Shown piece after piece: positions 1-10,820 of a stretch of 64,000 nt of DNA. Made by a program: the position numbers and the translations under genes. Below the pieces are notes generated by a model. It made no database searches. It had not been told where the DNA came from and saw only the letters and a list, made by a program, of their open reading frames with translations. Each line of letters opens with the position of its first letter. Within the stretch, counting starts at the first letter, position 1. Origin of the DNA: Chalciporus piperatus (Eukaryota > Basidiomycota > Agaricomycetes > Boletales > Boletaceae); assembly GCA_038093975.1 (NCBI GenBank), contig JBBPTG010000111.1:21490-85489 (forward strand). Direction: 5' to 3'.

Positions 1-197
1 GCTTTCCTTGGAAAATAAACATCTACATGGAAGGATCGTTGTCAGTCTCTGACCCGTACTTTGGCGGATAGCATATACCTTTGGTTTACAGAACTGACGG
101 CTGCGTCAATGAGGTTGTGCGAGTGACAACAGCATGGTATATTGGCCAATATGTACCGCTCTGGCATTCTGCGACGATCGCAGGTCGCCGTGCTTAC

Positions 198-600
198 CGG
201 ATGGGCAGAGCCTAGACTGTACATGCTGTGGACCGGGAAGAAGGAATGTATTGGAAAGACACCAACAAACACCGGGAACGAATGGATGATAGTATGGCGG
301 TGCAGAATCGAAGACGAAGACATAGCGATCACAACGGAGCAGTCTCAGTCCGGCACAGGGATCTGAGCCAAATCCAATCCTATGACCAGTGAGACCGCCG
401 ATCGCCCTGGAGTGCTGATATGCACGACAGACTGCATGGGAGATCTAGATCTAGATGATACCGGATGGAGTGCGGTCAATAGTCTTCTGAATCGAGCAGC
501 ACAGCAGCCTCAATCTCATTTCATACTCACTTTCAAGCCCCAGATTTCTTTGGCAAATGTCTTGAGAATTCTTTTCTCATTCACAATTTCCCACTGTTGA
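198..600 (+). repeat. Left arm of imperfect inverted repeat flanking the copper radical oxidase
   Basis: Read forward, this segment matches the reverse complement of 4531-4909 with scattered substitutions and an extra block near 389-434. A further stretch at 601-650 matches the reverse complement of about 3797-3860, so the right arm is rearranged. No transposase or terminal structure was seen, and the short open frames inside look incidental. It is most likely an old duplicated or transposon-derived sequence. Confidence 0.75.
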
Positions 601-650
601 CTCATATGTTCGGTGGTACCTCTGGAGAGTTCCGAACCACACGAGTCATG

Positions 651-1099
651 GCTACCACATGGTGCTGACGAATCGGAATATGCAACTGCCGCATACTACC
701 GCCGGATTACTTGCACGCTATTTCTAGCGGCATGCACATAATCCTACCGACGGAAGAGGTGGAAAGCCCTCATTAACTGTGAGTGTATATGCTCAGCCAC
801 TGCGCACTGAGTACTGATCACTGGTTGGTTTTGCGCGCAGAGATTAACGTGCAGTGGAACCTTCCGTCAGTCAGAAGGGTTAATGTCAAACTGTGATCAC
901 TTTCAAGTTTACTGTAGGTCGTTCAGGAACTAATTCCCACCTGTCGGTCATGACTTAGTGGGCGGTGTGCGACCCGTATCTTTTCTCCTTACTGGTTGTT
1001 TCCTTTCTCTAATTTAGCTCTCATTTCACTCTTTGGTCATCCGAATCACTCCTTTCTACGCGAAAGTAATCATTCGTTCTGTCATTGACCACATCTTGG
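651..1099. other. Upstream region of the copper radical oxidase gene
   Basis: No gene is visible. The last 100 nt before the start codon at 1100 are pyrimidine-rich, as is common in fungal core promoters. I could not assign a clear TATA box or a known operator. Confidence 0.4.
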
Positions 1100-3284
1100 A
1101 TGCGTGAAGTACTGCCATGGCTGGTCGCTTCCAGCTGGCTCCTCTCCCGAAACATGGTGACAGCTCAGAAGGCCGGTTCAATCATCGCGGTCGGTAACAC
1201 TCTTGTCAGCGGAATGATGGTACGCCACCTCCTGGTGAACATGGCGCAGGACTCTGAGGTTCATAGATGTTCCTCGGCAACGATGAAAAAGTGTACGTCC
1301 TCGACAAGGCAGAGGGTAATTCTGCCCAGATCGATGGCCACCCAGCATGGGGATCCGTATGGTGAGTTTTCATCCTGCCTCTGCCTTCATATTCGCCGTT
1401 GGCTCATCCTTCCCCCCCAAATCAGGGACATCAACACCCGACAAGCAACGGCGATGAGCCTGCACACGAACATATTTTGTTCGTCTGGCATGCACCTCCC
1501 GAACGGCTCATATGCCACATTTGGTGGGAATGCCGCTGTGGGAGTCGGTGAGGCTCTTGTTCCGTGACGCCCAATATGGCAACTCATCCTCCTGTCCAAG
1601 GTGGCGCTTCTCCCAATCCATCGGTCGACAGTGCTTACGGCGACTACGACGGGAGGAAATCCATCCGGATTCTGAACCCGTGCACTAGCGCGGACGACAT
1701 GTCCTCCCCCGGGTGTCAATGGTTCGATGACCCAGCCGTACTCTCCATGCAGGAGATGCGCTGGTATTCCGCGGCAGAAGCCCTCGGTGATGGTACCATC
1801 ACCCTCATCGGTGGCTACACCAGTGGTGGTTACGTCAACAGGAACATACCTAATACCGATCCCGCCTACGAAGGTGGTGCTGCCACGCCCACGTATGAGT
1901 TCTTTCCGAGCCGAGGACCTGCTGCTGTGATGCAGTTCATGATCACCACGTCTGGTCTCAACGCGTATGCACACGCGTACCTCATGCCATCGGGTAAAAT
2001 GCTTGTTCAGGCCAATCTGTCAACAGGTAAGTCGGCGAGAAGCTGTGCGAATGCGATACCGACGATCTACCTCTTTTAGTTCTCTGGGATCCAGACCAGA
2101 ACATTGAGACCCCCCTCCCCGGTATGCCTAATGGCGTTGTTCGTGTATCTCCAGCCTCTGGTGGTGTGGCTATGTTGCCTCTGACCCCCGCCAACAACTG
2201 GACTCCCACTATCCTCTTCTGCGGTGGTTCAGACATGCCCGCCGATTACTACGGAAACTACTCCTGGCCCTTCTACGACACCTGGACATACCCAGCTTCC
2301 AAAGATTGCCAGCGTCTCACTCCCGAACCTCAGGACGATTCTTCTCCAGTATATGTCCAGGACGACGACATGCTCGAGGGTCGTACGATGGGCCAGTTCA
2401 TCACCCTTCCCGACGAGACGATGCTCCTCATCAACGGTGGTTTGAACGGAACGGCTGGGTACGCCAACCAGACGCTCTACACTCCTTCGATCGACCAAAT
2501 GCCCTACTTCCAATCGCTTGCTTCTGGTCCCGTCGGGACGCCGGCCATCTACAACCCAAAGGCACCCAAGGGTTCACGTTGGTCCAACGCTGGGCTCGGG
2601 ACGTCGAATATCGCTCGATTGTACCACTCGAGTGCCTTGCTGCTCCCTGATGGATCAGTCTTGATTGCGGGTTCGAATCCAAATCTTGATGTCCAGCTCC
2701 ACGTGCCATTCCCAACGACTTACACCGCCGAGATCTTCTACCCACCCTACTTTGCTTCGATCGTACGCCCGCAGGTGACTGGCATTCCCAGCACCCTCAG
2801 TTACGGCGGTAACTACTTCAACCTCACCGTCTCCTCAACTTCGTACACTAGTTTGACGGCCAACGAGGCTGCTGCGAGAACCACAGTCGTGCTCTCTCGC
2901 GGAGGATTCTCGACGCATGCGATGAACATGGGTCAACGCCACCTCCAGCTCAACAACACTTACACGGTCAACAGCGATGGCTCATACGTCCTGCATGTTT
3001 CGCAGGTGCCTCCTAACCCCAACTTGTTGACGCCCGGACCTGCCCTTATGTTCGTTGTCATCAATGGCATTCCGGGCAACGGGACGACGGTCATTGTCGG
3101 AACGGGCAATGTGGAGCAGCAACCAACAACACCAGCCACTGTGCTCCCTGCGGTTGTCAATTCTACCTCACCCGATTCCAAGTCGGGTGCTGTGTCAAAT
3201 TTCAAGCGAGGCAATTCTCTTGCCAGTTTGTTCGTGGTTTCAGCTGCTCTCGTCAACGCTCTCGGCGCGTTCGTCACCTGTTGA
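1100..3284 (+). CDS. Copper radical oxidase, glyoxal-oxidase type (AA5), secreted or GPI-anchored
   Basis: Five exons (1100-1219, 1267-1361, 1426-1547, 1601-2026, 2080-3284) join into 655 residues with GT-AG introns. The start at 1100 gives a hydrophobic signal peptide. Family members oxidise small aldehydes or alcohols to acids or aldehydes and release H2O2, in wood-decay fungi often feeding peroxidases. The expected copper/radical residues are present: Cys90 (NIFCSSGMH) and Tyr211 (PTYEFFP) for the thioether radical, and Tyr436-His437 (RLYHSSALL) and His534 (FSTHAMNMGQRH) as ligands. The kelch-like barrel is followed by the DUF1929-type C-terminal domain. The C-terminus is a Ser/Asn-rich region followed by a hydrophobic tail, suggesting a GPI anchor. 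The substrate cannot be told from sequence; glyoxal or methylglyoxal is only the family precedent. The gene looks intact and lies between the arms of an inverted repeat. Confidence 0.93.
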
Positions 3285-4530
3285 TACGGGCGAGACTCGC
3301 TAGCTGACCACGACCCTTGTTTCCGTTCCGTTTCGTATTTGAACAGTCTAGCCAATACCCTATGAACGATCATTGCATTCGGACACTGACATTTGCAAAA
3401 ACGCTTATATTTCAACGATTTCGTACCATACTCATATGGACATTGGGAGTCAACCTGTTGTTTTTCTGTAATAGCATACACTCTGCATAACTGTGCGATG
3501 GGTCTGTTCAAATGAGCCCGCTTCGTCCAGCGGTGAGATAATTATGTAAATGCCTATGATTTCACAGTAGTGCTGCAGACACATCTATAGAGACACATCC
3601 TTCGCTGTTGCCTCCTTGACACCACACAAACATATGAGCGACCATGTGTTGTCACATCCTCGTCTAGTTCTCCTCAGGCTGGTCCCGCTTCTTTTTTTCA
3701 CACTCGATCCGCCTGCGCTCCGCGCGCTCGTGTTCACGTTCTTGGCCGAGCACCGGTACAGCGGTTGCATTTGCCAGCGGCGAACTTGAACATCATGTGG
3801 TTCGGAACTCTTCAGAGGTACCACAGGGTACCACCGTGACCGAACATGTGAATCAATGGTGTTGGGACCAACAAAGCGTGACGCTTATATAAGCAGAAAA
3901 CCCCTATCTCGTCCAAAATCTTGAAACCGTCATATTGCTCGTCAATAGCATCTTATTTTGTGCTTAGTATTGTGGTGGAAATATACCCAATATACGATTA
4001 AAGCATCCTATGACTAACTGGATTTATTTGATCTAATAGATGTTACAGTATGTGGGGTTGACACGAAGGATTGACTGTGAGTATCCGTCGTACCTCGACA
4101 GCTTCTTCGTGAGTTTCCTATTTTGGTTGTATTTTGCCGAATTTGATTGGTCGCGCCTCAGTTACAGTCGATAGGGGCGATAAACTTGCGAGAGCTAAGC
4201 AGGCACGTCCTGGGGTCGGATTGTTTCACTCACTGCAACATTTTTGATACTTTCAACTGTGGCAACAAGGTTATTAGAACGGATTTCTCATTTTCGTCTT
4301 TGAAGTGTGAAAACTGGTCTACCTGAACACCATATCTGAATAACGAGGCTTTAATTCAAAATTCTGCTCTGATAACTCAATTGCTCAAGATATTTGGACC
4401 AAGTCCTCCCGCAAACACAAAGTCTAAAAATGACGAATCGTGCCTGCGTAGCACGGTTTCATGCATCCCTCTTCCCCCTTCAAGGTGGCGTGGGAGCGTC
4501 ACGCTTTGTTGGTGGGCTTCGCCCACCACC
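3285..4530. other. Intergenic DNA with a short piece of the right inverted arm
   Basis: No convincing gene. About 3797-3860 pairs with 601-650 in inverted orientation. A palindromic TATA-like block (gcttatataagc) lies near 3883-3894 but no gene starts suitably downstream of it on either strand. Confidence 0.5.
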
Positions 4531-4909
4531 AGAATCAACAGTGGGAAATTGTCAATGAGAAAAGAATTTCAATGATGAAGACGTTTGCCCAAAGAAATCT
4601 GGGGTTTGAAAGTATGTATGAAATGAGATTGGGGCTGCTGTGCTGCTCGATTCAGAAGACTATTGACCGCACTCCATCCGGTAAGTATCATCTAGATCTC
4701 CCATGCAGTGGTCATAGGATTGGATTTGGCTCAGATCCCTGTGCCGGACTGAGACTGCTCCGTTGTGATCGCTATGTCTTCGTCTTCGATTCTGCACCGC
4801 CATACTATCATCCATTCGTTCCCGGTGTTTGTTGGTGTCTTTCCAATACATTCCTTCTTCCCGGTCCACAGCATGTACAGTCTAGGCTCTGCCCATCCAG
4901 TGTACAATC
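4531..4909 (-). repeat. Right arm of inverted repeat flanking the copper radical oxidase
   Basis: The reverse complement of this segment aligns with 198-600. Similarity stops near 4909, just upstream of the 3' end of the first methyltransferase gene. Open frames crossing it are not supported by any family resemblance. Confidence 0.75.
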
Positions 4910-5070
4910 CACGAATCGACGGTCCACGATTCTCACTATGAATGACGAGACTTCCTTCGCTGGAATGATGGAGTCACCTTGGAGGGATATGTACATAGAA
5001 ATACAACTCTACCCGCATTCCAACAATTTCATCAAGCGCGACGAACTTCCCTTGTGCCAACAACCGCCCA

Positions 5071-6265
5071 TCAAACCGCCTTCCGAGCCAATACCATCGC
5101 AACCGGCCACTCTAGCTCTACCTTCTCCTCAAGTGACCCGCCAGCTTTCACCGCACCTTCTCTCAATGCTTTCCAAAACCTCACTTCGAGCGGACCTTCC
5201 GGGTTCTCCGCGTCGCTCGGATTGCGTTCCTTGAAGGTGTGTAAACCGCTCCATGTGCGGAAGTAGCCCAGGAGATCGTCCCAGGACATGACCTTGCGTA
5301 GGATGATGGGGCGCGTAGAGGGGAGCTCAGGATAGTATGGACCTGGCGCACGCAATCAGTTACAGGCGAGTTCGTTGTAGGAATGACGAGAACGGAAGGC
5401 GTGGTAGAACGTACCCGTGAAGTATACTCTGTCGAGTGTCTCGAACGCTCCTGGGACGACATCGTTGCCCTCTGGAATTCCGACGAGATGGTTGATAAGA
5501 ACCGCTCGTCCGGGCTGCTGCCAGTAAGGACCGACGGAATTCAGAGCATCTGTACCTCTATCGTATTCGACTATGAGTGGCGTGAGGGATGGGTATTGGG
5601 GTAGCCGGAATTCCGAGTATATCTGTGAAGAGTCGAAGAAGAAGGTCAGCGAATTCGTCGTAAGTTTCATCTCGATGACGAAGACCGCTCGCTGACCCAG
5701 AACGAAGCCGTTGCGCCTTTCCGCATGACGCGCGCCAGCTCTGGCCACATCTTTGACCAATCGAACCAATGACCTGCCTGGGCTGTAGGACGCAACCGCG
5801 ATTGTCAGGCATACGCATTAATGACGGAATGTGGATTCACGCGCCAGCGATGACCAAGTCCGTGCTGTCGTCTTTCAGGAACTCGAGTCTCTCGGCGGAA
5901 CACTGCACAAAGTCGATGGTAGACTCCGTCGCTTCGACATTCCGTGTCGAGAGAAGTTCGCGTGCAGAATGAATCATGTTCTCGCTTGGATCGACGCCAG
6001 TAACATGCTTGAACGGCGTTAGCTCGACTGTAGCCTGACCTGAAGACGTTCGCAACGGACAGTGAGTCACACTTTTCTGCGTGCTGACAGTCCGACGAGT
6101 TCATACGATACCTGTTCCACATCCCAAATCCACCGCGCGCTCGAACTTGGCATCTGGTGACTGTTTATGGAAGTCAAATATAAAGTCATACAGCTCCTGA
6201 GGGTAGGTCGGTCGAGAAGCTGCGTAAACAGCAGTGTTGAAATTCGTCTGACCAAAGGTAGCCAT
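5071..6265 (-). CDS. Class I SAM-dependent methyltransferase, copy A (TMT1/CRG1-like)
   Basis: Five exons on the minus strand (6265-6112, 6039-5845, 5782-5697, 5622-5415, 5342-5071) give 304 residues. It begins MATFGQTNFNTAVYAASRPT and carries the SAM-binding motif I VDLGCGTG near residue 47, then the acidic VDPSE strand and AQAGHWFDW, as in yeast trans-aconitate methyltransferase-like small-molecule methyltransferases. The substrate is unknown. Exons 1-4 are 154, 195, 86 and 208 nt, identical to copy B just upstream in transcription order, so the pair is a tandem duplication. Intron 2 would need a GC donor (CTG then GCGCGTGAA); the nearby GT donors break the frame. Either this is a GC-AG intron or the gene is mis-spliced. 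All other introns are GT-AG. Confidence 0.87.
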
Positions 6266-6664
6266 GAGGTCGATGGTATTTCGGAACGCACGTACTCGAG
6301 TGTGAGGAGTGCAAGATGAGATATAAGTAGTGGTGAGGTTCCCGGGTCGACTGAGGCAAGTCCCGTGAGAAGTCGTATGAGATAAAAATACGCACGGAGG
6401 TCAGATGAGCGAGGGTGAGTCGGGGATATGTATCCGAAGCACCGAACACGGCCCCTTAGAAAGAGGTCAACCTTACCGCAGTACTCGGTCTGTATATGAA
6501 AGCATGTTTTGTTACATCGATAAAAATGCCTCAGGCTCTCCAACAACTCGCCAATTATGATGCATGACGCATAGCGATTCAGTGGGATCACTCGATTCAG
6601 AGTGGGACATACCGTATGACAAGGAAAGCGAGCCCCACCCAAGCGACATCTATCACTCAAAACC
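6266..6664. other. Spacer between the two methyltransferase genes
   Basis: About 400 nt holding the promoter of copy A and the 3' end of copy B. Open frames here are short and unrelated to known families. No clear TATA box was found. Confidence 0.4.
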
Positions 6665-7877
6665 CTACGACTTCTTCACCAGGATCAACGCCAGTGGCCA
6701 CTCGACCTCAACGCTATCTTCCGCCTTGACTTCCTTTCCCTCCTGCTCTGACGCACCGCTCACAAGCGACGTCCAGAATCGCGTGCAAATGTCGCCGTCC
6801 GGTCGTACTTTATCTGCGGGGTTCTTCTCCAAGAACGTGTGCAACGAGCTAGCGGTTCGGAAGTAGCTATGGAGATCGCTCCACGTCATCATCTGTTTCA
6901 TCAAGACTGGCTGCGGGGAGGGCAGGTGTGGGTGATGCGAGCCTAGCATCCACAGAATTAGCATCCGTGTGGCGATATACGCGAAACTCGATAGACCGTC
7001 ACGCACCCGTGAAATAACGGCGTGTAAAGTCCTTGAATGCGCCTGGAACCACTTGTCCAGCGTCAGGAATAGCAACAAGATGACCATCCAGAATAGATCG
7101 TCCAGGCTGTTGCCAATAAGGTCCTACTGAATTAAGCGGATCCGTTCCTTGGAAAAATTGTGTGATCTGGGGCGTCAAGCCGGGGTATCGGGGTAATCTA
7201 AGTTCAGAATAGTTCTGCAGAAAGGAAAACATTCACAAGGATAAAAATTGAATTTAGACACTGGGGAAACGAATAAATGCGTACCCATATCGCAGCCGTT
7301 CCGTCCTTTCGAAGGACTCGGGCAGCCTCGTACCACAGCTTGGACCAGTCAAACCAGTGACCTGCCTGTGCTACGAAACCACCACACGCGTTAAAGTTAG
7401 CGACCCAAATCTTGTCTCTTCGATGTCGAATGCGATAACTCCGACAGGTCACTTACCTGCGATCATCAAATCCACACTCTCAGAAGGAAGGAAATCCAGC
7501 TTCTCAGCATGGGATTGCACGTATTCGATCTGACCTGGGAGAACGTCGTGCGAATCGGATGCGAGCGCTTGACGCGCAGCCTCGATCATCCCTGCGCTTG
7601 GGTCGGTCCCGATTACTTTCTTGAAGCGCGTCAGCTCGACGGTCGCTTGACCTGTACGTGCGAGAACAACAGCGCGCGGTCAAGGTCCGCTCACGTTTAC
7701 TAAGAGCGCGAAACGAGACGTACCGGTGCCGCATCCAAGGTCGAGAGCTGTTTGCCAACGTGCCGCGCCCGAGGGTCCATGGAAGTGGAAGACGTATTCG
7801 AATAATGCGCGGGGGTACGTTGGGCGGGATGCCGCGTAGGAGGCGGTATTGAACGTCGCTTTCGCAAACGTCGCCAT
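6665..7877 (-). CDS. Class I SAM-dependent methyltransferase, copy B (TMT1/CRG1-like)
   Basis: Five minus-strand exons (7877-7724, 7651-7457, 7370-7285, 7214-7007, 6942-6665) encode 306 residues. The start MATFAKATFNTASYAASRPT, motif I LDLGCGTG, GTDPSAGM and AQAGHWFDW match copy A, and the C-terminal half (GPYWQQPGR, FFRTASSLHTF-type blocks) is also shared. The length agrees with yeast Tmt1 (about 300 residues). All introns here use GT donors; intron 2 begins GTAAGT where copy A has GCGCGT. Small-molecule O-methylation in the cytosol is the family role, but the acceptor is not predictable. It lies 266 nt downstream of the SDHB stop codon in the same orientation, probably a separate transcription unit. 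Confidence 0.9.
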
Positions 7878-8143
7878 AATTCAGCTGGTGTGAGCGTTCT
7901 ATTCACATGCTGGCCCCTTGCACTCGGAACTTGACAATGTGTGAAACAGCTATTATCGGCTTTACTCGGACATCGGCATTGATACCCCTTGGGTCCAATA
8001 TGAAACATCGCGCATAGGTTGTAGGGTAAACCAGGGCCCGGATAGCTGCAGGTATAACAGATGTTTGCGTGTAAAGAATAACAGTAATTAAACAGTCAAG
8101 CTATGCTTTGCCACCACCCCACGTCCAACCCCCGAGGACGCCC

Positions 8144-9253
8144 TTAATCAGCGGCGAGCTCAAGCTTAATCTTAGCAATGGCCTCTGCAGGGTTCAGGCC
8201 CTTCGGGCATGTACGTGAACCTGAAATTCGGTGAGAAGAGCAAACATCACAAGTTCTGGGAAGACTTACAGTTGAAGATGGTGTGGCAACGGTACATGCT
8301 CATCTCGTTTTGAAGTTGCTCCTTTCGCTGAGAGCCATAGGCATCCTGGAAGCGGGTTTCTGTAAGACATCCTCGCACGACGGAGAAAGAGGGGACTTAC
8401 GCGGGAGTCAGCGATCCACCTGTAGGCCTGCATCAAGGTAGCAGGACCGAGGTACTCGTCCTGGTTCCACCAGTACGATGGGCAACTAGTTGAGCAGCAA
8501 GCGCAAAGAATGCATTCGTAGAGACCGTCAAGTTTCTTACGGTCCTCAGGGGACTGCAAGAACTCGCCCTTTTCAGGTGGGTTGTCATTTTGCAGGTATG
8601 GCTTGATCGACTTGTATTGCTTGTAAAAGAGAGTGAGGTCGGGAACGAGGTCCTTGACAATGTACACTATTCATAGCAATATGTAGGGTGAGACACGTGA
8701 GGACAAGAGCACGTTGAAACCACGGACTGTGTGGGAGGGGGTAGATCTTGGTGTCCTTGCCGGCGTTCCTGTCGATGCGGCAGAGACAGGCAAGAGTGTT
8801 CTGACCGTCGATGTTCATTGAGCAAGATCCGCAGATGCCCTCTCTGCAGGAGCGACGGAAAGTGAGAGTGGGGTCAACCTCGTTCTTGATCTTGATGAGA
8901 GCGTCAAGAACCTACCAGCAGAAGACGAATGTTAACTAGACAGCGACTCATGCGAATTGTCTCGACATACCATGGGTCCGGTCTGGTTGAGATCAATGGT
9001 GTATGACTGAAGGGTCGGTTTCTTCTCCGGTTCATCTGGGTTCTGGTACGACCATGTCTCTGCGTCAGAAAACGCGCCAACTATTCATTACCGGACTAAC
9101 CCAACGGTAGATCTTGAACTCTTTCATCAGCGTTGGTTTCTCGGTGGGGACTGCCTGCAAACGAGCGGCAGAGGAAGCGAAGGTGCGGTGGGATGAGCGG
9201 AGCACATTTGTGCGAGCAGCAGAGAAAGATGACTTTGCTAACAAGCCCTGCAT
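8144..9253 (-). CDS. SDHB: Succinate dehydrogenase iron-sulfur subunit, mitochondrial
   Basis: Six minus-strand exons (9253-9101, 9042-8971, 8911-8728, 8666-8401, 8345-8270, 8220-8144) encode 275 residues. The N-terminus ([20 protein letters not shown]) is basic and Ser/Ala-rich, as in a mitochondrial presequence. The [2Fe-2S] ligands Cys97, Cys102, Cys105 and Cys117 lie in CREGICGSC...LAC. The second domain has [12 protein letters not shown] and CHTIFNCSRTCPKG for the [4Fe-4S] and [3Fe-4S] clusters. The His in YRCHTIF, the site of carboxamide-fungicide resistance changes in other fungi, is the usual residue. The protein passes electrons from SDHA flavin to ubiquinone in complex II. Exon 5 starts at the CCAG acceptor before GATGCC; an earlier AG at about 8360 would break the frame. 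Confidence 0.96.
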
Positions 9254-9600
9254 GGCTGAATTGTGGTCTCAGCGATCTTGGTTATTGTAGACGACGGTGA
9301 ACAGTAAATTCGCGAGTTGGAAGCTGACGCTGGGATTTGTCGCATGAATTCGGACACGGCTCGGCTGCCGTATCCGGAATGTGCCGTGGCCAATCACATG
9401 TGGGTTATTATTACCCGAGAATACCCCTATATTTTGGTTGAGCCTTCGCATATTCTTTCGACCAAGTCGAGGAAACTAAGCGTAACCTATTTGTAGGTTT
9501 ACTGGGTGGTAAATTCGCTTTCCCCCTCGCCAAATCACCATGTACATTCAGGACTTCGTCTCCATGAACGTGATCCAATCACAATTTCGACCTTATATCG
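9254..9600. other. Upstream region of SDHB
   Basis: Promoter region of the minus-strand SDHB gene. No other gene, no recognisable operator and no good TATA box were seen, in keeping with a housekeeping gene. Confidence 0.35.
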
Positions 9601-10330
9601 CTGAATTCTAACCATCACTTTGTCTTTGAAAGCCTCAGCGTACTAGATATAAGCCGAATGAGGAACGGTTCAGTTATCCCGTGGATGATCTAACTCTGCG
9701 CAGCGAGGCTTTCAACGTTTATGTATCACTGATATTTGCCGATCCGCTTTCAACAACGGCACTTTCTGGGATTCTGCCATACAACTTGCTGGGGTTTTCT
9801 TCCATCAACGGACCTTACGTAAGCAACTCCAACCAGTGTCCACCATCACTTTGCCTTTGAAATTTGAAAGTCTCAGCGTACTAGATTGGTAACATTCCCG
9901 TCTCCGCAATCGGTTTCGGTGCGATGGGAATCTCGACTTTTTATGATGATCTAACTCTGCGCAGTGATGCGCTCAACTGCCCATCCGCTTTCACAACGGC
10001 TGCACTTGCTTCGATTGTGCCAATCTACGGTGACAGCGAGGAATTGATTGGGAAATGGTGAGCACTCCCTTAGATAGACAGCGTCCAACCGCGGAAGTTC
10101 TCTGACTGGCGTTTCAGGTTCAAGAAGAATGGTAAACGCGACCAGATCTTCTTCGCTGCCAAGTTTGATCCCTGAGAATGTCTATGCAGCGATCGCCAAG
10201 CCCCCCGAACGTCTGGAGGTTCCATTTGTCGATCTCTACTACCTTCACCAGATTTTCCCAACGGCCTCGGTGCTCGAAGATACCCGATCAACCTGAAGGT
10301 CGAAAATCGAATGTTGAATGTCACAACTTG
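9601..10330 (+). pseudogene. Decayed aldo-keto reductase with an internal partial duplication
   Basis: Plus-strand pieces read NIPVSAIGFGAMGIS, IYGDSEELIGKW, FKKNGKRDQIFFAAKF and VPFVDLYYLHQ, which are recognisable aldo-keto reductase blocks (NADPH-dependent carbonyl reductases). The intron between GKW and FKK still has GT and AG ends (about 10057-10118). A stop and frameshift follow FAAKFDP. The block between the start region and IYGDSEEL is replaced by unrelated residues, and the C-terminal half, including most of the barrel, is absent. An earlier partial copy at about 9605-9800 shares the lead sequence and still contains FWDSA, so part of the gene was duplicated in tandem before or during decay. 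Confidence 0.8.
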
Positions 10331-10735
10331 AATAGGCCTGACCCGGAGGTACCAATTGAAGCAAATGGGAGAACCTGTTGTTCAGGCTGAATTCAGTAAT
10401 TCCGTGGAACTTAGGTCTCGGATGATTGTTTCGTTCCTTCTTCAAGCAACAGCGGGGCGATGATGGGCTCCTGGAGGATCACGTGCTACAGGTTGGCTGT
10501 GCCTTATCAGGCGCCCAGACAGTGAATGCTCACGAGACCCCGCGAATGTCAGTGTTTTCCATCTTCATTCTCATGGTATCGATGGTTAGGGGGAGGGCGG
10601 GGGTGGCAATGTAAATGCAGTGCGATGAGCCCTCTTCGAACTCTTACCACAAAAGCACGAAGTGTGTTGTTATTCTATAACAGTCCGTTGACTAACAGCC
10701 ACCGCAAGGCTGGAAGGGTACAGCCGCTGGCGACG
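10331..10735. other. Intergenic DNA before the 706-residue membrane protein gene
   Basis: Short open frames only; no family resemblance. It joins the eroded end of the aldo-keto reductase remnant to the promoter of the next gene. Confidence 0.35.
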
Positions 10736-10745
10736 ATATTTAAAT
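10736..10745 (+). promoter_or_regulatory. TATA-like box of the 706-residue membrane protein gene
   Basis: The block TATTTAAATG lies about 75-85 nt upstream of the start codon at 10821, a usual fungal distance. It is a sequence match only; no transcription start is known. Confidence 0.4.
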
Positions 10746-10820
10746 GCTGACGTGGGTCTCGCCAGAGATACCAATTTTCTTATCTCACATGCCACAGTCC
10801 TGCTGGAGACGTGAGTAATC

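Noticed and set aside
8266..8400. Apparent frame break in SDHB after WIADSR
   Set aside because: It disappears when the acceptor CCAG before GATGCC is used, giving the conserved DAYG continuation.
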